Counted from the stretch's first letter, positions 1-10,953 are shown. The stretch is 64,000 nt of DNA from Pyropia yezoensis (GCA_009829735.1 CM020619.1:15257816-15321815); one strand, 5' to 3'. Numbers and translations are program-made. Notes: generated by a model from the letters alone, not told the origin.

Positions 1-318
1 GCGCTTGCGGAGCGCGAGCTCATCCGCCACCTTAATCAGCAATGGCAGCGGGGGGGTGAGGAGGAGGATGGTCAGATCCGGGCGCTCGCTCACCTCCACC
101 GCCACCCCCGCCGCGCCAATGACCCGCCTGACGGTGGCGACCAGCTCCACCTGGTGGGCGGCCTTGACAAACAGCACCGCTACCGTACCGACCGCACGGG
201 GGCCACACGTCCCGCCGCCTGCGCCCCCACCAGCGGCCAGCTCTTCCACCGTGGCCGCGGCTGCTGCTACCGACCCGCCGCCGCCGCCGCCGCGCTGACG
301 AAGACCAGTAGTGTCCAT
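1..318 (-). CDS. N-terminal fragment of an unrecognised protein, cut by the window edge
   Basis: An open frame starts at the ATG whose first base is 318 and runs leftward off the window, giving 106 residues without a stop. After a glycine/alanine-rich leader of about 40 residues the composition becomes that of a folded domain: TVAVLFVKAAHQVELVATVR, then RVIGAAGVAVEVSE and LLIKVADELALRKR. This alternation of beta-type hydrophobic runs and charged helices is unlike the low-complexity frames around it, so I think it is a real first exon. I saw a faint resemblance to the N-terminal region of anoctamin-type proteins but not enough to name it. The rest lies outside the window. Confidence 0.5.
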   Translation of the reverse strand, partial: MDTTGLRQRGGGGGGSVAAAAATVEELAAGGGAGGGTCGPRAVGTVAVLFVKAAHQVELVATVRRVIGAAGVAVEVSERPDLTILLLTPPLPLLIKVADELALRKR

Positions 319-2002
319 CGCGACGATACGCAGGCACCGCCAGTCACTCGCCACCAGGCGGTAGTGTCTACACCGTCACTGGCAGAGGGGGGGGAAGGGG
401 TACGATGCGGGGGGTGAGTGCGGGTAGTGATGCGACAGAGGGGGTTGGGGGGGGGCACACAATAATAAAAAAAGGCGGGTGCGTGCGCACGCGAGAGCTT
501 GTGCGCGTCCGCCCGCGACCGACGCGCTACCGCCGCCGCGCAAACCGCCCGCCGCGTCCCCGGCAACGAGAGCCCACCTCTTCCGCCCCCCCGCCTGGGC
601 CTGTCTGAGCGCTTGCCCAGACGCAGCCGTGCACCAGACCGCGAGCGCCAAGAAACTGAGCGGCACGTGGACGCGCCAAGAAACTGAGCGGCACGTGGAC
701 GCGCCGCCGCCCGCGCGACCGCCCGGCCCGCCCGCCCGCCCGCCCGCCCGCCCGCCCGCCCGCCCGCCCGGCGGCACGCGCGGAGTGCCGCCCAACCCCG
801 CCGATAAGAACACGAAGAAGAAAAAATGTTTAAGCCCCACAACGGTCGGGCGATGCGGCAGAGGGGTACGCGCGCCTGCAAATTCCTGCTCGTTGCCACA
901 CCCCGCGCGCGTGGGGGGGCGTCGGAGCCCGGGGAGGGGGAAGGGCTGCAGGCCGCCCCACAGCAGCCGACAGCTGCTGCCGCTACGGACGATTGGGTGC
1001 CCCGCGTCCCCTGCAGGCAGGTGTATGTAGATCTGAATACAGCACCTGGTGAGCCGTTGTGGTGTGTAGCGTTGTCATCGCAGGGGGGGGCCCCCACGGA
1101 GGTCCAAGACGGTCAGGCTGGCGGTGTGGCGGGCGGCAGGGTCTCCGCATCTGCGGCCGGACGTCGTCATTTTCGCAGCACTGGCAGTCGAATGCAACTC
1201 GACAGACCCATTAAGACTGTGAATGTGAAGTAATTATCATGGTTACTTGATAGACAGCGGACTTCAATAGCAGCCGTTTCGGTTCGCGCCGAGTGTCGTG
1301 AGTACAGTACTATTTCCATAGTAGTGCATTTACTGTTCTGTACTGTACACGTGCATCCGTCACGCGCGGCGGACACGCGCCGGCCTTCCCGCCATCGCCA
1401 AGCGTCGACCCCGCGGCCGCATCGCTCGCCGGGCGCCCCCTCCCTGCCCCCTCCCCATCCGTCTGCCAGGTCGCGCGCTTGGCTGCGCTATGGCGCTGGC
1501 GCGTGTCGGTGCGGCCGCTTGGCCGGATGCTGGCTGCTACTGCGCGTCGTGCTCGTCGCGCCGTGCGCCGGTCCCTTCGTCTGGCTGGCACTGGCTCACG
1601 GCGCGGGGGTACAAGTGCCTGCCAGCCCCCCCCGTGACCTGTGTGGGGGCGCGACGGCGGCGGACGCGCGGCAACCACTGCCGTCCCAGCATACCGTGGT
1701 GCACTGGTGCTGAACGGTAGACGGGGCGCCTGCTGGTTTTTATCCAGACCGCTCCCCTCTCTGCTCTTACCCACCCTGACTCACTCTCCCTTAGCTACCC
1801 ACTATCACTGTTCGTTGGTTCCCTGTTCCCCACACCACCTTTCAACCTCTCTCCCCTCCCCGTCGCCTTTGTCCTCTGCTCCTTCCATTCCTCTCCATCC
1901 AACCCTTTTGCATCTCTACAGCACTACCCCATCCGTCGTCGTGGTTGTCTATTGTTTTCCTTGTGCCGCCGCCTCTTCCTCTCCCGCTCCCCCTCGAGCA
2001 AC
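319..2002. other. GC-rich stretch without a recognised gene
   Basis: Long open frames here are arginine, proline or glycine rich and look like by-products of GC content. The stretch holds a 28-bp tandem duplication (645-700), a CCCG microsatellite (about 718-770), G runs, and a marked pyrimidine-rich tract from about 1740 to 2000. The tract directly precedes the ATG of the next gene and is probably its leader or promoter region (inference). Confidence 0.5.
645..700. repeat. 28-bp unit in perfect tandem duplication
   Basis: Two identical adjacent 28-bp units (645-672 and 673-700), each containing AAACTGAGCGGCACGTGG. Each unit carries a CACGTG palindrome (E-box/G-box core). The array runs into a CCCG simple repeat. 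Confidence 0.85.
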
Positions 2003-3652
2003 ATGGACGGCGACGACACGGATGCTGTCGCCGTTGCCCTGGCCGCCCTGGTGCGGAGCAATGGCACTCCAACCGCCCCCCCCGGCGGGGGCGCCTCCCC
2101 TGGGGGCGGCCTCTACCCCGCCGTGGATGCACCCGTACCACCGCCCGGCTATGGTGGCCCAGATTGGGCGCCCTCCCCGGCAGGCGCCGGCGGCCACGTC
2201 GACGATGACGACGATGACGCCAACAGCTTTGACGAGCTCGTCGCGGAGGAGGTCGCGCGTCACAGCGGCGCGGGTGACGGCGTGGGTGGGGCACATGCGG
2301 CAGGTGGGGAGGACGATGCACTGCCCCCGCTGCCATCCCCGACGGCCCCATCCCCGCTGGCAGATGCCGAAGAGTACCCACCGCCGTCGGCGCCGCCGTC
2401 GAATGGGGCGTGTAGCGACGGGGAGGAGCCTGAACGCGTCCCCGCTTACGGGGCAACCCGTCTCGTCCGCGGGGTAAACACGTCCCTGCCCCCACTCCCT
2501 GTCATTGAGGACACGGTAGTGGTGCCGCACGGTGACCCGCGGCCCGCCGCAGCGTCGTCCCCGGCGCTGCCCCTGGATGCGTCCGCGTTGGCGCACGACC
2601 CACCGTTTGCTCCGGACGTGGCGACCTCGTCACAGCATGCGCGTGGGCAGGCTTCACCGCCCGCCAACGAGCCGTCGTTGTCAGCGTCTTCGTCGTCGTC
2701 TCCGGTGGCGTTGCCTGCCGTCGAGGCGGCGGCCGACAGCGAGTCGCTGGGGTATGAGCACCCGTCCATGCCGCCCTTCCCCCCCGTCGGCGGCGCCTCT
2801 CTGGCGCCGCCGCTGATGCCCGCCGCAGTGGCGTCCCCTCCGCCCCCTCCCCCCGCCCCCCGTGGCGCCGAGCCGGTGGGGGCTCCTGCGTGGCTCGTCG
2901 CGCGCACGCCGTCGTGGCAGCCGGCGCCCACCTCCATCGCGACGGCCACGCTGGCGCACTTGCTCTCCTCATTTTCCGCCCTGACCTCCCGCTCGGTGCT
3001 CAACCACGACGTCCTCCGCGCCTATGCTGCGCACGCGCGGGCCATGGCGCGGGTGGTGGCGCCCTACTGGCGGCGTGCGCTCGTGCGGGCGCTACTATTT
3101 GGTAATGGCATGGTTGCGCTCCGCGACGCGGTAGCGGTGGCGACCGCTGCGGTCGCGGCGCACCCGCTGTCGCGGGCGGTGACCGACCGCTGGATGGCCG
3201 CCCACGACCGCGTCGTCGCTGCGGCGATTGTGGTGCTTGCGCTGGCCATCCGTACCACCGCGGACGCGGCGCGGCGGATAGTGGCGTCGGCGGCAGAGGG
3301 GGTGGCGGAGCACACGCCCCGGCTGGCCGCGACACTCAGTCGCCTGGCGGACGCGGGGGGCGGGGGGCTGACCACCATGGGCGCGATGTCGCTTGGGAAG
3401 CTCCGCCTGCGGGTGCAGGTGCAACCAACGGCGACGCCGCCGGCGGCGCCAGCGGGCGGCCACGGCGGGGGGGAAGCGTACGGGGCGGCGGTGGTGCCGG
3501 CACCGGTGGAGTCTGAAATGCGGCTGCCACCCACGTGGCTCCGCTCCCTCAACTCGTCGTTTGGTGGGTCTGAGCGGCGGCGGAGCGCGCGGAAGCGGGC
3601 GTCGGTGGAGCTGTCTGCTCTGACGGAGGAGGGCCGCAAGGGGGGTGTATAG
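2003..3652 (+). CDS. Unrecognised acidic and alanine-rich protein (549 aa)
   Basis: The first ATG of this open frame is at 2003, just after a pyrimidine-rich leader, and the frame closes with TAG at 3652. The first 300 residues are Pro/Ala/Ser-rich and probably disordered, with an acidic run (HVDDDDDDANSFDELVAEEV) near residue 65 and proline strings. From about residue 310 to 460 the sequence becomes regular alpha-helical and alanine rich, with LAHLLSSFSALTSRSVL and VVAAAIVVLALAIRTTADAA; the second is hydrophobic enough to be a membrane-associated or buried helix. The C-terminus is basic (RRRSARKRASVELSALTEEG). I recognise no family. It reads in the same direction as the TrhO fusion gene but is 0.9 kb away from it, so no shared transcription is implied. 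Confidence 0.6.
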   Translation: MDGDDTDAVAVALAALVRSNGTPTAPPGGGASPGGGLYPAVDAPVPPPGYGGPDWAPSPAGAGGHVDDDDDDANSFDELVAEEVARHSGAGDGVGGAHAAGGEDDALPPLPSPTAPSPLADAEEYPPPSAPPSNGACSDGEEPERVPAYGATRLVRGVNTSLPPLPVIEDTVVVPHGDPRPAAASSPALPLDASALAHDPPFAPDVATSSQHARGQASPPANEPSLSASSSSSPVALPAVEAAADSESLGYEHPSMPPFPPVGGASLAPPLMPAAVASPPPPPPAPRGAEPVGAPAWLVARTPSWQPAPTSIATATLAHLLSSFSALTSRSVLNHDVLRAYAAHARAMARVVAPYWRRALVRALLFGNGMVALRDAVAVATAAVAAHPLSRAVTDRWMAAHDRVVAAAIVVLALAIRTTADAARRIVASAAEGVAEHTPRLAATLSRLADAGGGGLTTMGAMSLGKLRLRVQVQPTATPPAAPAGGHGGGEAYGAAVVPAPVESEMRLPPTWLRSLNSSFGGSERRRSARKRASVELSALTEEGRKGGV

Positions 3653-4532
3653 TGACAGCCGCACCCGTGCGGCTGAGGCGTCATCGCGGTGGGGGGCGAA
3701 GGGGGTCGGCGAGCCGGCTGTGGCCCCGGCGCGTGTCGCGCGCGGATGGGGCACCTCGGGCTCCTGCCGGATTGATGCGGGAGTTTGACGGCGTGACGCT
3801 GCAGCGGCATTTGTTCCCGGGGGGGGTGACGCGCTACACACCGCGGCTGTCCCGCCACGTCGGGCCGCACCGACAGCGCCGCCTGAGGTTGTGCATGCCA
3901 ACTCATAGCAAGTGACCACCCATGGGCGCATCGCCTGCTGCGTCCGCACACTGTACAGTGGCAGCGTGCGTGCCGGTTGCGGTGCGTGGTGGCGGCCGAT
4001 GTTGAATAGACGAGGGATATAGGCCTGGTGGTAGGATGATGAAAAGAACTGCCGTGCGGGGCTCGTTGCCAGCTCTTTAGTGTCTTCGAGAGCTCATCCA
4101 GTGGCAACACACACAGCAGAAGTGAAGAAAGAATACGCATCTGATCGCCGCTGGTGTGACTGCCCCAACGACCGTGCGTCCGTGGGCGCGGGCCCGCCAA
4201 CACAATCGCAGGCCGGATTGAACGTGGAAGTGGCACCCTTATTCCTCCATTGGCGGTGGCCCCTCGAAAATCTCCGCCGGCCACGGCGCCCGTGACGTCG
4301 CCGCTCCTCTCTCGCGCTGACTATGCTCGTGACCGTCGACCCGGCCAACCCCCCTGTGCCCGCGGCGGCCGTCCCGTCTCTGCCCCCCCTCCAGTCGCCG
4401 TCAGACAACACCTCTTGCCTCTCCCTCCTTTCACAGCTCTCGTTTTCTCCCTCTTGGCCCCGTTGCCTTGCCTTGCCGCAGCCGGCGGGCGGGCGCCGCC
4501 GCCGGCCCAGTCTCCGACGCTGGGCCCCCACA
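3653..4532. other. Intergenic stretch between two plus-strand genes
   Basis: No gene recognised. GC drops noticeably between about 3900 and 4250, as in a promoter or 3' region. A CCAAT-type motif (ATTGG, about 4249) lies under 300 bp before the chosen start of the next gene. The frame of that gene stays open back to an ATG at 4323, so part of this stretch could be coding if the upstream start is used. Confidence 0.4.
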
Positions 4533-7500
4533 ATGTCGGCGTTTGCGGTGGTGGCGTCAGCCGCCCTGGCGCCCCGGCGGCCGATGCCCCTCCTCCGCAC
4601 GCTGCCGTCCCTGGCAGGTGGTCGACGTGCTGGCCTGCCCTTCCGCCGCGGCCGCCGGGCCGCAGCGGCGGCGCCAACCGCTCCGACCGCGTCGCTGGCC
4701 CAGCAGTCACCCGCGCCATTCCCCTGGCCAGGCGGCGATGACACTGGCGGTGGCGGCGGCGGCGGTGCTGAAGACCAAGGTGGCCGAGAGTGTCGGGACC
4801 GCCTGGCTGTCCGTCGCGGGGACGGTTTTCGTGGCCTGTCTGCGCCGTTTTCTGCTGCTCCCCCCACCCCCCGCCCGGTGCGCGGCACGGCCACGCTGCG
4901 GGTGACCATCCCCTTCGACCTCCGCCGCCGCCTTGGCCTCCCCCGCCGCCTGGTGCGGCGCCGGGTGGACATTTCCCGCTCCCTCCTCTTCCCGACCGAC
5001 GGCAGCCGCCCAGCCGCGTCGCTGACGCCCGTCCTGGAGGCGATCCGCGCCAGCCTCCTCGCCGCCGCCCCCTCCATGGCCCGCAAGGGCCTCCTCCCCG
5101 CCACAGACGATGGCGGCGGCCGGCCGGGGCTGGTGGCCATCCTACCGGGCGGCACCCGTCTTGTCGGGGTGCCCCAGCTGGCCGCCGCCGTGACCGCCGC
5201 CGACGCGGCAGGTACGGACCTGTACCTGGGGGTGGAGCTGCCCGCCGCGCCACCGGGGGTGCCCGTCTCCATGGCGCCGCTGGCAGCCGCCCTGTCAGCG
5301 TGCGGTGCCGGCGTGACGGCCGTCGAGGCCCTCTCCTTTTATCGCTTCATGCCTGTCGCGGACCCGGGGGCGCTCGCCGCGACGCTGTCGCGGGTGTGGG
5401 GGGTGTATGGCGCGACCGGCCGGGTGTACGTGGCGTCGGAGGGCGTCAATGCCCAGATGGCCGTCCCGGTGCAGACCGTCGATGCGTTTGTGGCGGCACT
5501 GGCAGAGGGGGGGGACGGCCACCCGCCGGCGGTGGTCATGGAGGCGGTCACGGCGGCGACGGCGGCGGCCGAAGCCACGCCGCGTGGTGAGGGTGGGGAC
5601 GCGGCGGCGGCGGCGGTGGCGCCGCCCGTCGCTCACGTGGGTGGGGACGACGAGGTCGCCGCTCGCGCCTACTACGCCGTTCCCGCGGAGCTGCGCGGCG
5701 TCTTTGTCAACCGTGATCGAGTCGTGTCGCTGGCTGATGAGGTACCCTTTGAGGCCCTCCACGTGCGGGCGCGGCACCAGGTGCTGGCCGATGGCTTTTC
5801 CTATGGGCCCGCTGCCGTCTCGACGCCCCTCCCCGAGGGCGAGGGCCTCAACCTGGACTGGTCTGCATCGGGGGAGGAAGTGTCCCCCGCGCAATGGCAC
5901 GCCGAGCTGTCAGCTGCGGGGCCCGCGGTGGCAGTGGGCGGCTCGGCCAATGTGGCCGCTGACGACCCAGAGGCGGGAGCCGCGGCAGCAGCAGCAGCGG
6001 CAGCAGGTGACGCCGCCCTCCCACCCATTGTGCTCGACTGCCGCAACGGCTACGAGTCGGATGTGGGCCGCTTTGACGGGGCGGTCCCCCTGGACACGGC
6101 CGCCTTCCCCGACACGTGGGCGGCATTGGCCGCCCGCCTTGACGGTGTTGATCGCCGGCGGCGGGTACTGACGTACTGCACCGGTGGCATCCGGTGTGTC
6201 AAGGTGGGCGCCTACCTCGGCCAAGTGATGGGCTTTGAGAATGTGGGGCGCTTGCAGGGGGGGGTTGTGTCTTACGCGCGGGCGCTGCGAGCAGGGGAAC
6301 TGGATGAGTTGGGTGGCAAGGGGCAGGGAGAGACGGGGAGAGGAGGGGGTGGGGGGGCGGTCGTCGGCGCCCGCCCCGTCCATGTGCCAGCGACCATGGC
6401 GGCGCTCACGCCACCAGGGGGAGCGGGGGCGGCGGGCGGCGGCCCCCTCCCTGGAGGAGACACGCCGTGGTCGTCGTCGTCTGGGGCACCCCTCGGCGCC
6501 GGCGGGTCTGCGTCACCGTCTTCAGGGAGCGGGGGCAGCGGCGGCGGTGGCAGCGGCGGCGCCCCCCCCCCTCCCGGCAAGGACCCCAAGCGGGACGGCG
6601 GTAAGACGTCATCACTCTTTCGCGGCGTCCTGCATGTCTTTGACGGCCGTATGGGCGAGACCATTACCGACGATGCGCTCGCTGCGTGCATCAATTGTGG
6701 GACGCCCTGGTCGGCCCAGACCGACTGCCGCAACGTGCGGTGCCCGCGTCCTTTTTCGTCGCGCGTCTTCGTGCAGTGCGAGGACTGTGCGGTGTCGTTT
6801 GCAGGCGCGTGCTCCGTCGCGTGCCGTGACGCGGTGCGTGCCGACGCGGCGGCGGCCGCAGCCGCGCCGGCAGCCATACCGCCCACCGCCGCCGCCACCG
6901 CGACCGCCACGCCGCCGTCGTCATCGTCGCCACCATCGGCGGCCGCGGCGGGGAGCCGACGAGCCCCCGTCCCGCCGCCACTACCGCTGCCGCATGCGTC
7001 CCCGTGGGCCGCTGCCATCGACGCGTATGCTGACGCTTACTCCGCCGTCGAGGACCCTGCGGCGGTGGCTGTGCGAGAGGCAACTGACTCCACCGCTCCC
7101 GGCCGGGCTCACATGCTCAGCGGGCGCTCGCAGGGCGCGCTGCTGGCAATGCTCGTCTCCCTGACGGCCGCCAAGCGGGTGCTCGAGGTCGGCACCTTTA
7201 CGGGGTACGGGGCGGTGGCCATGGCGGCGGCCGTCCCCTCGGGGGGGGTGGTGGTGACCCTCGAGCGCGACGAGGCGGTGGCCGCGACCGCGGCCGAAGC
7301 GTTTGCGACGCGCGCTGCGGGGCGTATCGGCGGCAGCGGCGGCAGCGGAGGGGCCCCCATTGACCTCCGCGTCGGCCCCGCCCTGGACGCCATGGACACC
7401 ATGACCGCCGCCGCCGAGGCGCCCTTTGACCTCGTCTACATAGACGCTGACAAGAAGGCCTACCCCGACTATTACGAACGCTGCATTGGCGGCGGGCTGC

Positions 7501-7820
7501 TGCGGGTGGGGGGCCTCATGGCGGTAGACAATGTGCTCTTCAAGGGCCGCGTCGTCCAATACTGGGACAATACGGCCGCTGGCGGCGGCGCGACGCCCGC
7601 CGCCGAGGAGGGCCTCGCCGCCGCGGCAGCGGCGACGCCGCCGGCCGTCGAGGGGGAGGTGGCCCGCTTGCGGCGGCAGCGGGCGCGGAGCCTGGTCGCG
7701 GCCAACCGCACCGCCGCTGCCATCCACGCGTTTAACGAGCTCGTTGCCGCCGACCCGCGGACGGAGCAGGTGCTGCTGCCAATGCGGGACGGCCTCACGC
7801 TCATCCGGCGGGTCGCGTGA
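4533..7820 (+). CDS. Fusion of tRNA U34 hydroxylase (TrhO, rhodanese type) with a TrmR-like SAM O-methyltransferase
   Basis: A 1,095-residue protein. The ATG at 4533 gives a leader MSAFAVVASAALAPRR followed by an Arg/Ala/Ser-rich, acid-poor segment, as in plastid transit peptides; an in-frame ATG at 4323 is less convincing. Residues about 265-600 match the TrhO (YceA/UPF0176) family: the N-terminal domain with FYRFMPVADP and GRVYVASEGVNAQM, then a rhodanese domain with LDCRNGYESDVGRF and the active-site loop YCTGGIRC, its cysteine near residue 549. The TrhO Cys-rich tail follows (CINCGTPW, DCRNVRCPRPF, CEDC; about 718-760). Residues about 860-1095 form a class I O-methyltransferase of the CCoAOMT/TrmR type, with SAM motif VLEVGTFTGYGA and metal/catalytic motif DLVYIDADKKAYPDYY. 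Known biology: TrhO makes 5-hydroxyuridine at tRNA position 34 and TrmR methylates it to 5-methoxyuridine. Inference: one polypeptide carries out both steps, probably in the plastid. Confidence 0.88.
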   Translation: MSAFAVVASAALAPRRPMPLLRTLPSLAGGRRAGLPFRRGRRAAAAAPTAPTASLAQQSPAPFPWPGGDDTGGGGGGGAEDQGGRECRDRLAVRRGDGFRGLSAPFSAAPPTPRPVRGTATLRVTIPFDLRRRLGLPRRLVRRRVDISRSLLFPTDGSRPAASLTPVLEAIRASLLAAAPSMARKGLLPATDDGGGRPGLVAILPGGTRLVGVPQLAAAVTAADAAGTDLYLGVELPAAPPGVPVSMAPLAAALSACGAGVTAVEALSFYRFMPVADPGALAATLSRVWGVYGATGRVYVASEGVNAQMAVPVQTVDAFVAALAEGGDGHPPAVVMEAVTAATAAAEATPRGEGGDAAAAAVAPPVAHVGGDDEVAARAYYAVPAELRGVFVNRDRVVSLADEVPFEALHVRARHQVLADGFSYGPAAVSTPLPEGEGLNLDWSASGEEVSPAQWHAELSAAGPAVAVGGSANVAADDPEAGAAAAAAAAAGDAALPPIVLDCRNGYESDVGRFDGAVPLDTAAFPDTWAALAARLDGVDRRRRVLTYCTGGIRCVKVGAYLGQVMGFENVGRLQGGVVSYARALRAGELDELGGKGQGETGRGGGGGAVVGARPVHVPATMAALTPPGGAGAAGGGPLPGGDTPWSSSSGAPLGAGGSASPSSGSGGSGGGGSGGAPPPPGKDPKRDGGKTSSLFRGVLHVFDGRMGETITDDALAACINCGTPWSAQTDCRNVRCPRPFSSRVFVQCEDCAVSFAGACSVACRDAVRADAAAAAAAPAAIPPTAAATATATPPSSSSPPSAAAAGSRRAPVPPPLPLPHASPWAAAIDAYADAYSAVEDPAAVAVREATDSTAPGRAHMLSGRSQGALLAMLVSLTAAKRVLEVGTFTGYGAVAMAAAVPSGGVVVTLERDEAVAATAAEAFATRAAGRIGGSGGSGGAPIDLRVGPALDAMDTMTAAAEAPFDLVYIDADKKAYPDYYERCIGGGLLRVGGLMAVDNVLFKGRVVQYWDNTAAGGGATPAAEEGLAAAAAATPPAVEGEVARLRRQRARSLVAANRTAAAIHAFNELVAADPRTEQVLLPMRDGLTLIRRVA

Positions 7821-8501
7821 GCGCACCCGGCGGGGGCGACTAAATTTAGGGGGGGGGGGGGGGGGGGGGGAGCTGCCCTGCTGCAGCAGCACGCAGCCGG
7901 GCAGAGACAATGGTAGTGTTTGTGCGAGCTGGGTTGTCGACGGGCCTCTGGGTGGGGGTGAGGGGATCACGCGAGGTGAGCCACCGGGGGCACACCGTCT
8001 CGCGTTCTTTTTTGATAGCGGCCTGCGCTTAGCGTCTGGGCAGGCGCGTTGACTTCATGACAAAAGCGTCTCCCGCAGATCGACCAGCGCGCCCCGAGTT
8101 CGAAGAAGTGCCTAAGCAGACCCCTCTCGAGGAACCATGGGGCGTGCAACCTCCGCTTGCGAGCGCAGCTCGGCAGCCCAGCATGGGTCGGCCGACAGCC
8201 AAGGAAGATTGGAGACACACAGCTTCCTTGCCGCAGTCACTTCGGTCCGCCAACGCAATGGCAAAACGAGAAGAAAAAAAATACAACGGCTTTCCGTGCT
8301 ACATATGCCACCGACGAGGCATGCCCACCAGTTGGCGGTCGCGGCCCGCCACACAGGAGATTAAACTGCACGCCAAGACTCCAAGCAAGGACGCGCGCGG
8401 AACCACGTCATCACCTAGACGGTCACCGCCGTCGGCATAATTGTTACCACCAGGTGGTCACCCTCTGCCGTACCCGACCCAAATGCAAGCGCGGGACCAT
8501 T
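7821..8501. other. Convergent intergenic region with a long G run
   Basis: Lies between the 3' ends of the TrhO fusion and the V-ATPase B gene. A run of about 24 G starts near 7848. The short open frames from 8030 to 8440 show no conserved features. No gene seen. Confidence 0.5.
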
Positions 8502-10347
8502 CTACGATTGCGCAGCCTCCTCCGTCTCGGCGCCACGGCGGTGGTAGTAGACGTTAAGCGTCTTCTCCGGAATGCGCTTCAGCATCTGCTTGGGGAACGT
8601 CCGCAGCAGGCGCCAAGCAAGGTCCAAGCTCTCCTGAATCGTCCGCGTCTCGTACGCCCCCTGGTTGACAAACGACGCCTCGAAGCGGTCGTGAAACTCG
8701 AGGTACAGCCGGTCCTCGGCCGAGAGGGCCTCCTCCCCCACCACCGCCTTCATCGCGAGGACGTCCTTGCCAATGGCGTAGCCAGCATACAGCTGATTGG
8801 AGACATCACTGTGATCCTTGCGGGTCATCCCCTCCCCAATGGCTGACTTCATCAACCGAGAAAGCGACGGCAGAACATTGATGGGAGGGTACACTTGCCG
8901 GTTGTGCAGCTGGCGGTCAATGAAGATTTGGCCCTCCGTAATGTAGCCAGTCAGATCAGGGATTGGATGAGTGATGTCGTCGTTGGGCATGGACAGGATG
9001 GGCAGCTGGGTGATAGACCCGGGGCGGCCGTCCACACGGCCGGCGCGCTCGTACAGAGTCGCCAGATCCGTGTACATGTAGCCGGGGTATCCACGCCGGC
9101 CGGGCACCTCCTCGCGGGCAGCCGACACCTCACGCAGAGCGTCGGCGTAAGATGACATGTCGGTCAGGATGACCAGGACGTGCTTCCCACACTCGTACGC
9201 CAGGTACTCAGCAGCCGTCAGCGCCAGCCGCGGTGTGATGATGCGCTCAATAGTGGGGTCGTTGGCCAGGTTGAGGAAGAGCGTCACCTTCTCCATCGCA
9301 CCGTTCTCCTCAAAATCCTGCCGGAAGAAGCGCGCGGTCTCCATGTTCACACCCATCGCCGCAAACACAATGGCAAACTCCCCACTGCCGTCCGCCTCAT
9401 CCTCCCCCTCTTTCTTATCACCCTTGGCCACCAGTCCAGCCTGGCGACAGATCTGCGCGGCAACCTCATTGTGGGGCAGCCCGGCGGCGGAGAAGAGCGG
9501 GATCTTTTGGCCGCGCGCAATCGAGTTCATCACATCGATCGTGGAAATGCCCGTCTGGATCATCTCCTCGGGGTAGGTGCGGCGGAAGGGGTTGATGGGC
9601 TCTCCACCGATATCGCGGAACGCCTCGGGCACCACCGGCGGGCCACCGTCAATGGGCTTGCCCGAGCCGTTGAAGATGCGGCCGAGCATGTCGCGCGAGA
9701 CGGGTGTCTTCATGATTTCGCCTGTAAACTCGCAGTGCGTGTTCTTGTTGTCAATACCGGTGGTGCCCTCAAACACCTGCACGATGGCCTTGTCGCCATT
9801 GATCTCCAGCACCTGGCCGCGGCGCTTGGAGCCGTCGCCCAGCGTCAGGTTGACAATCTCGGCGTAGCGCGGAAACTTCACCTTGTCCAGAATGACGAGT
9901 GGGCCGTTCACAGCTGCCACTGTGCGGTAGTCCACTCGCGGCTTGAGCACATAGTCCCGCTTGACCGCCGCCTGGAGGCCCGAGACCAACCGTAAGCGGA
10001 CAGCCGAAACAAAACAAAGGAAGCCAATGACCATACCAGCAGCGACGCCGACAGATACAACTGCGTGAGCCTAGCTGCCACAACAAAATGCTGCGGAGCC
10101 CTCAAAAGGCTGGCAGACCGCGTGCACCGCACCAAAACGCACGGCGACCAAGTTGCTCCACAGGCGCGGTCCCACCGCCCACTCGCATTCGTGGGCAACT
10201 CTGAGAACCTCCCATAGATCCAGCACACAGCGCGACTCAATCTGAATAAACGCCGCGCCGGGACCCTGGGGCATCCCTTGCCAAACATACCGCGTTCACC
10301 TTGAGCGCCTCCATGCGGGCAGCAACCTCGGCAGCCTGGTCCGCCAT
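8502..10347 (-). CDS. V-type proton ATPase subunit B (two exons)
   Basis: Encodes the non-catalytic nucleotide-binding B subunit of the V1 head of the vacuolar proton pump. My model has exon 1 at 10347-10300 ([16 protein letters not shown]), a 328-bp intron with a GTGAAC donor and CCTCCAG acceptor, and exon 2 at 9971-8502. The product is 505 residues, the usual length. Family landmarks in order: [149 protein letters not shown]. The C-terminus ends in an acidic ETEEAAQS tail. The frame of exon 2 stays open upstream to 10034, but those extra codons lie in the intron. Very strong identification; the splice model is inferred from phase and family alignment. Confidence 0.95.
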
Positions 10348-10953
10348 GGTGTCGCGGGGGAGGGGCACCAGCGGCACCCGTGCAGCAGACGTGCGTGCAC
10401 CGGAAGCCTAGCACGCGATACGCAGAGCAGTGGACACTTGAGCAAAGCGCCGTGCTGGGGAGGAGGGTAGGCGCGAGCAGGCCCCTTGGCAACGAACGTG
10501 TGCGGGGGGTGGGGAGTGGCGTCTGGAGACGCTGGTGGCGCAAACCCGTGGTGACAGTTGGTGCAGCATGGGTCGCAATTGTAGAGACGTCGTACAACTA
10601 TGTGTACTTACATGTTTCGTAAACTTTATTAGCGAAGCTCCTACAGTGCGTACGCACGCGGTTATGTGCGGGTGTCATCCGAGAACGTAGCCTGCCCTTG
10701 TTCCATGACGCATGTACCGCGTACCGTAGTGTTCCGATAGGCGGTACACGGAAGTACAGTAGTTCTTACTTCAATTACATGACTTCGGAAGGCTCGGAGC
10801 TGGGCAGACCACACACCAGCGCTTTGGCGAAGTCAAAGCCTGGGAGCTGGGACGGAGTAGGCGGACCAGAGACGCTCGGACGAAGCGGTCCCCCCGACGA
10901 GAAAAACAAACAAGGCGGTCCGCCTGGCAAGGAGTACGCAAACAAACGCAGGC
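10348..10953. other. Upstream region of the V-ATPase gene; nothing recognised
   Basis: Mixed composition with a less GC-rich centre around 10570-10790. It is presumably the promoter side of the V-ATPase B gene. I see no further gene. Confidence 0.4.

Noticed and set aside
267-1097. Minus-strand frame of 276 codons and overlapping frames
   Set aside because: Pro/Arg/Gly-rich, no conserved-looking segment and it crosses simple repeats; a by-product of high GC.
8030-8440. Short frames and a GTTCGAA motif near 8100 as a tRNA gene
   Set aside because: No cloverleaf partner sequences could be found around it.
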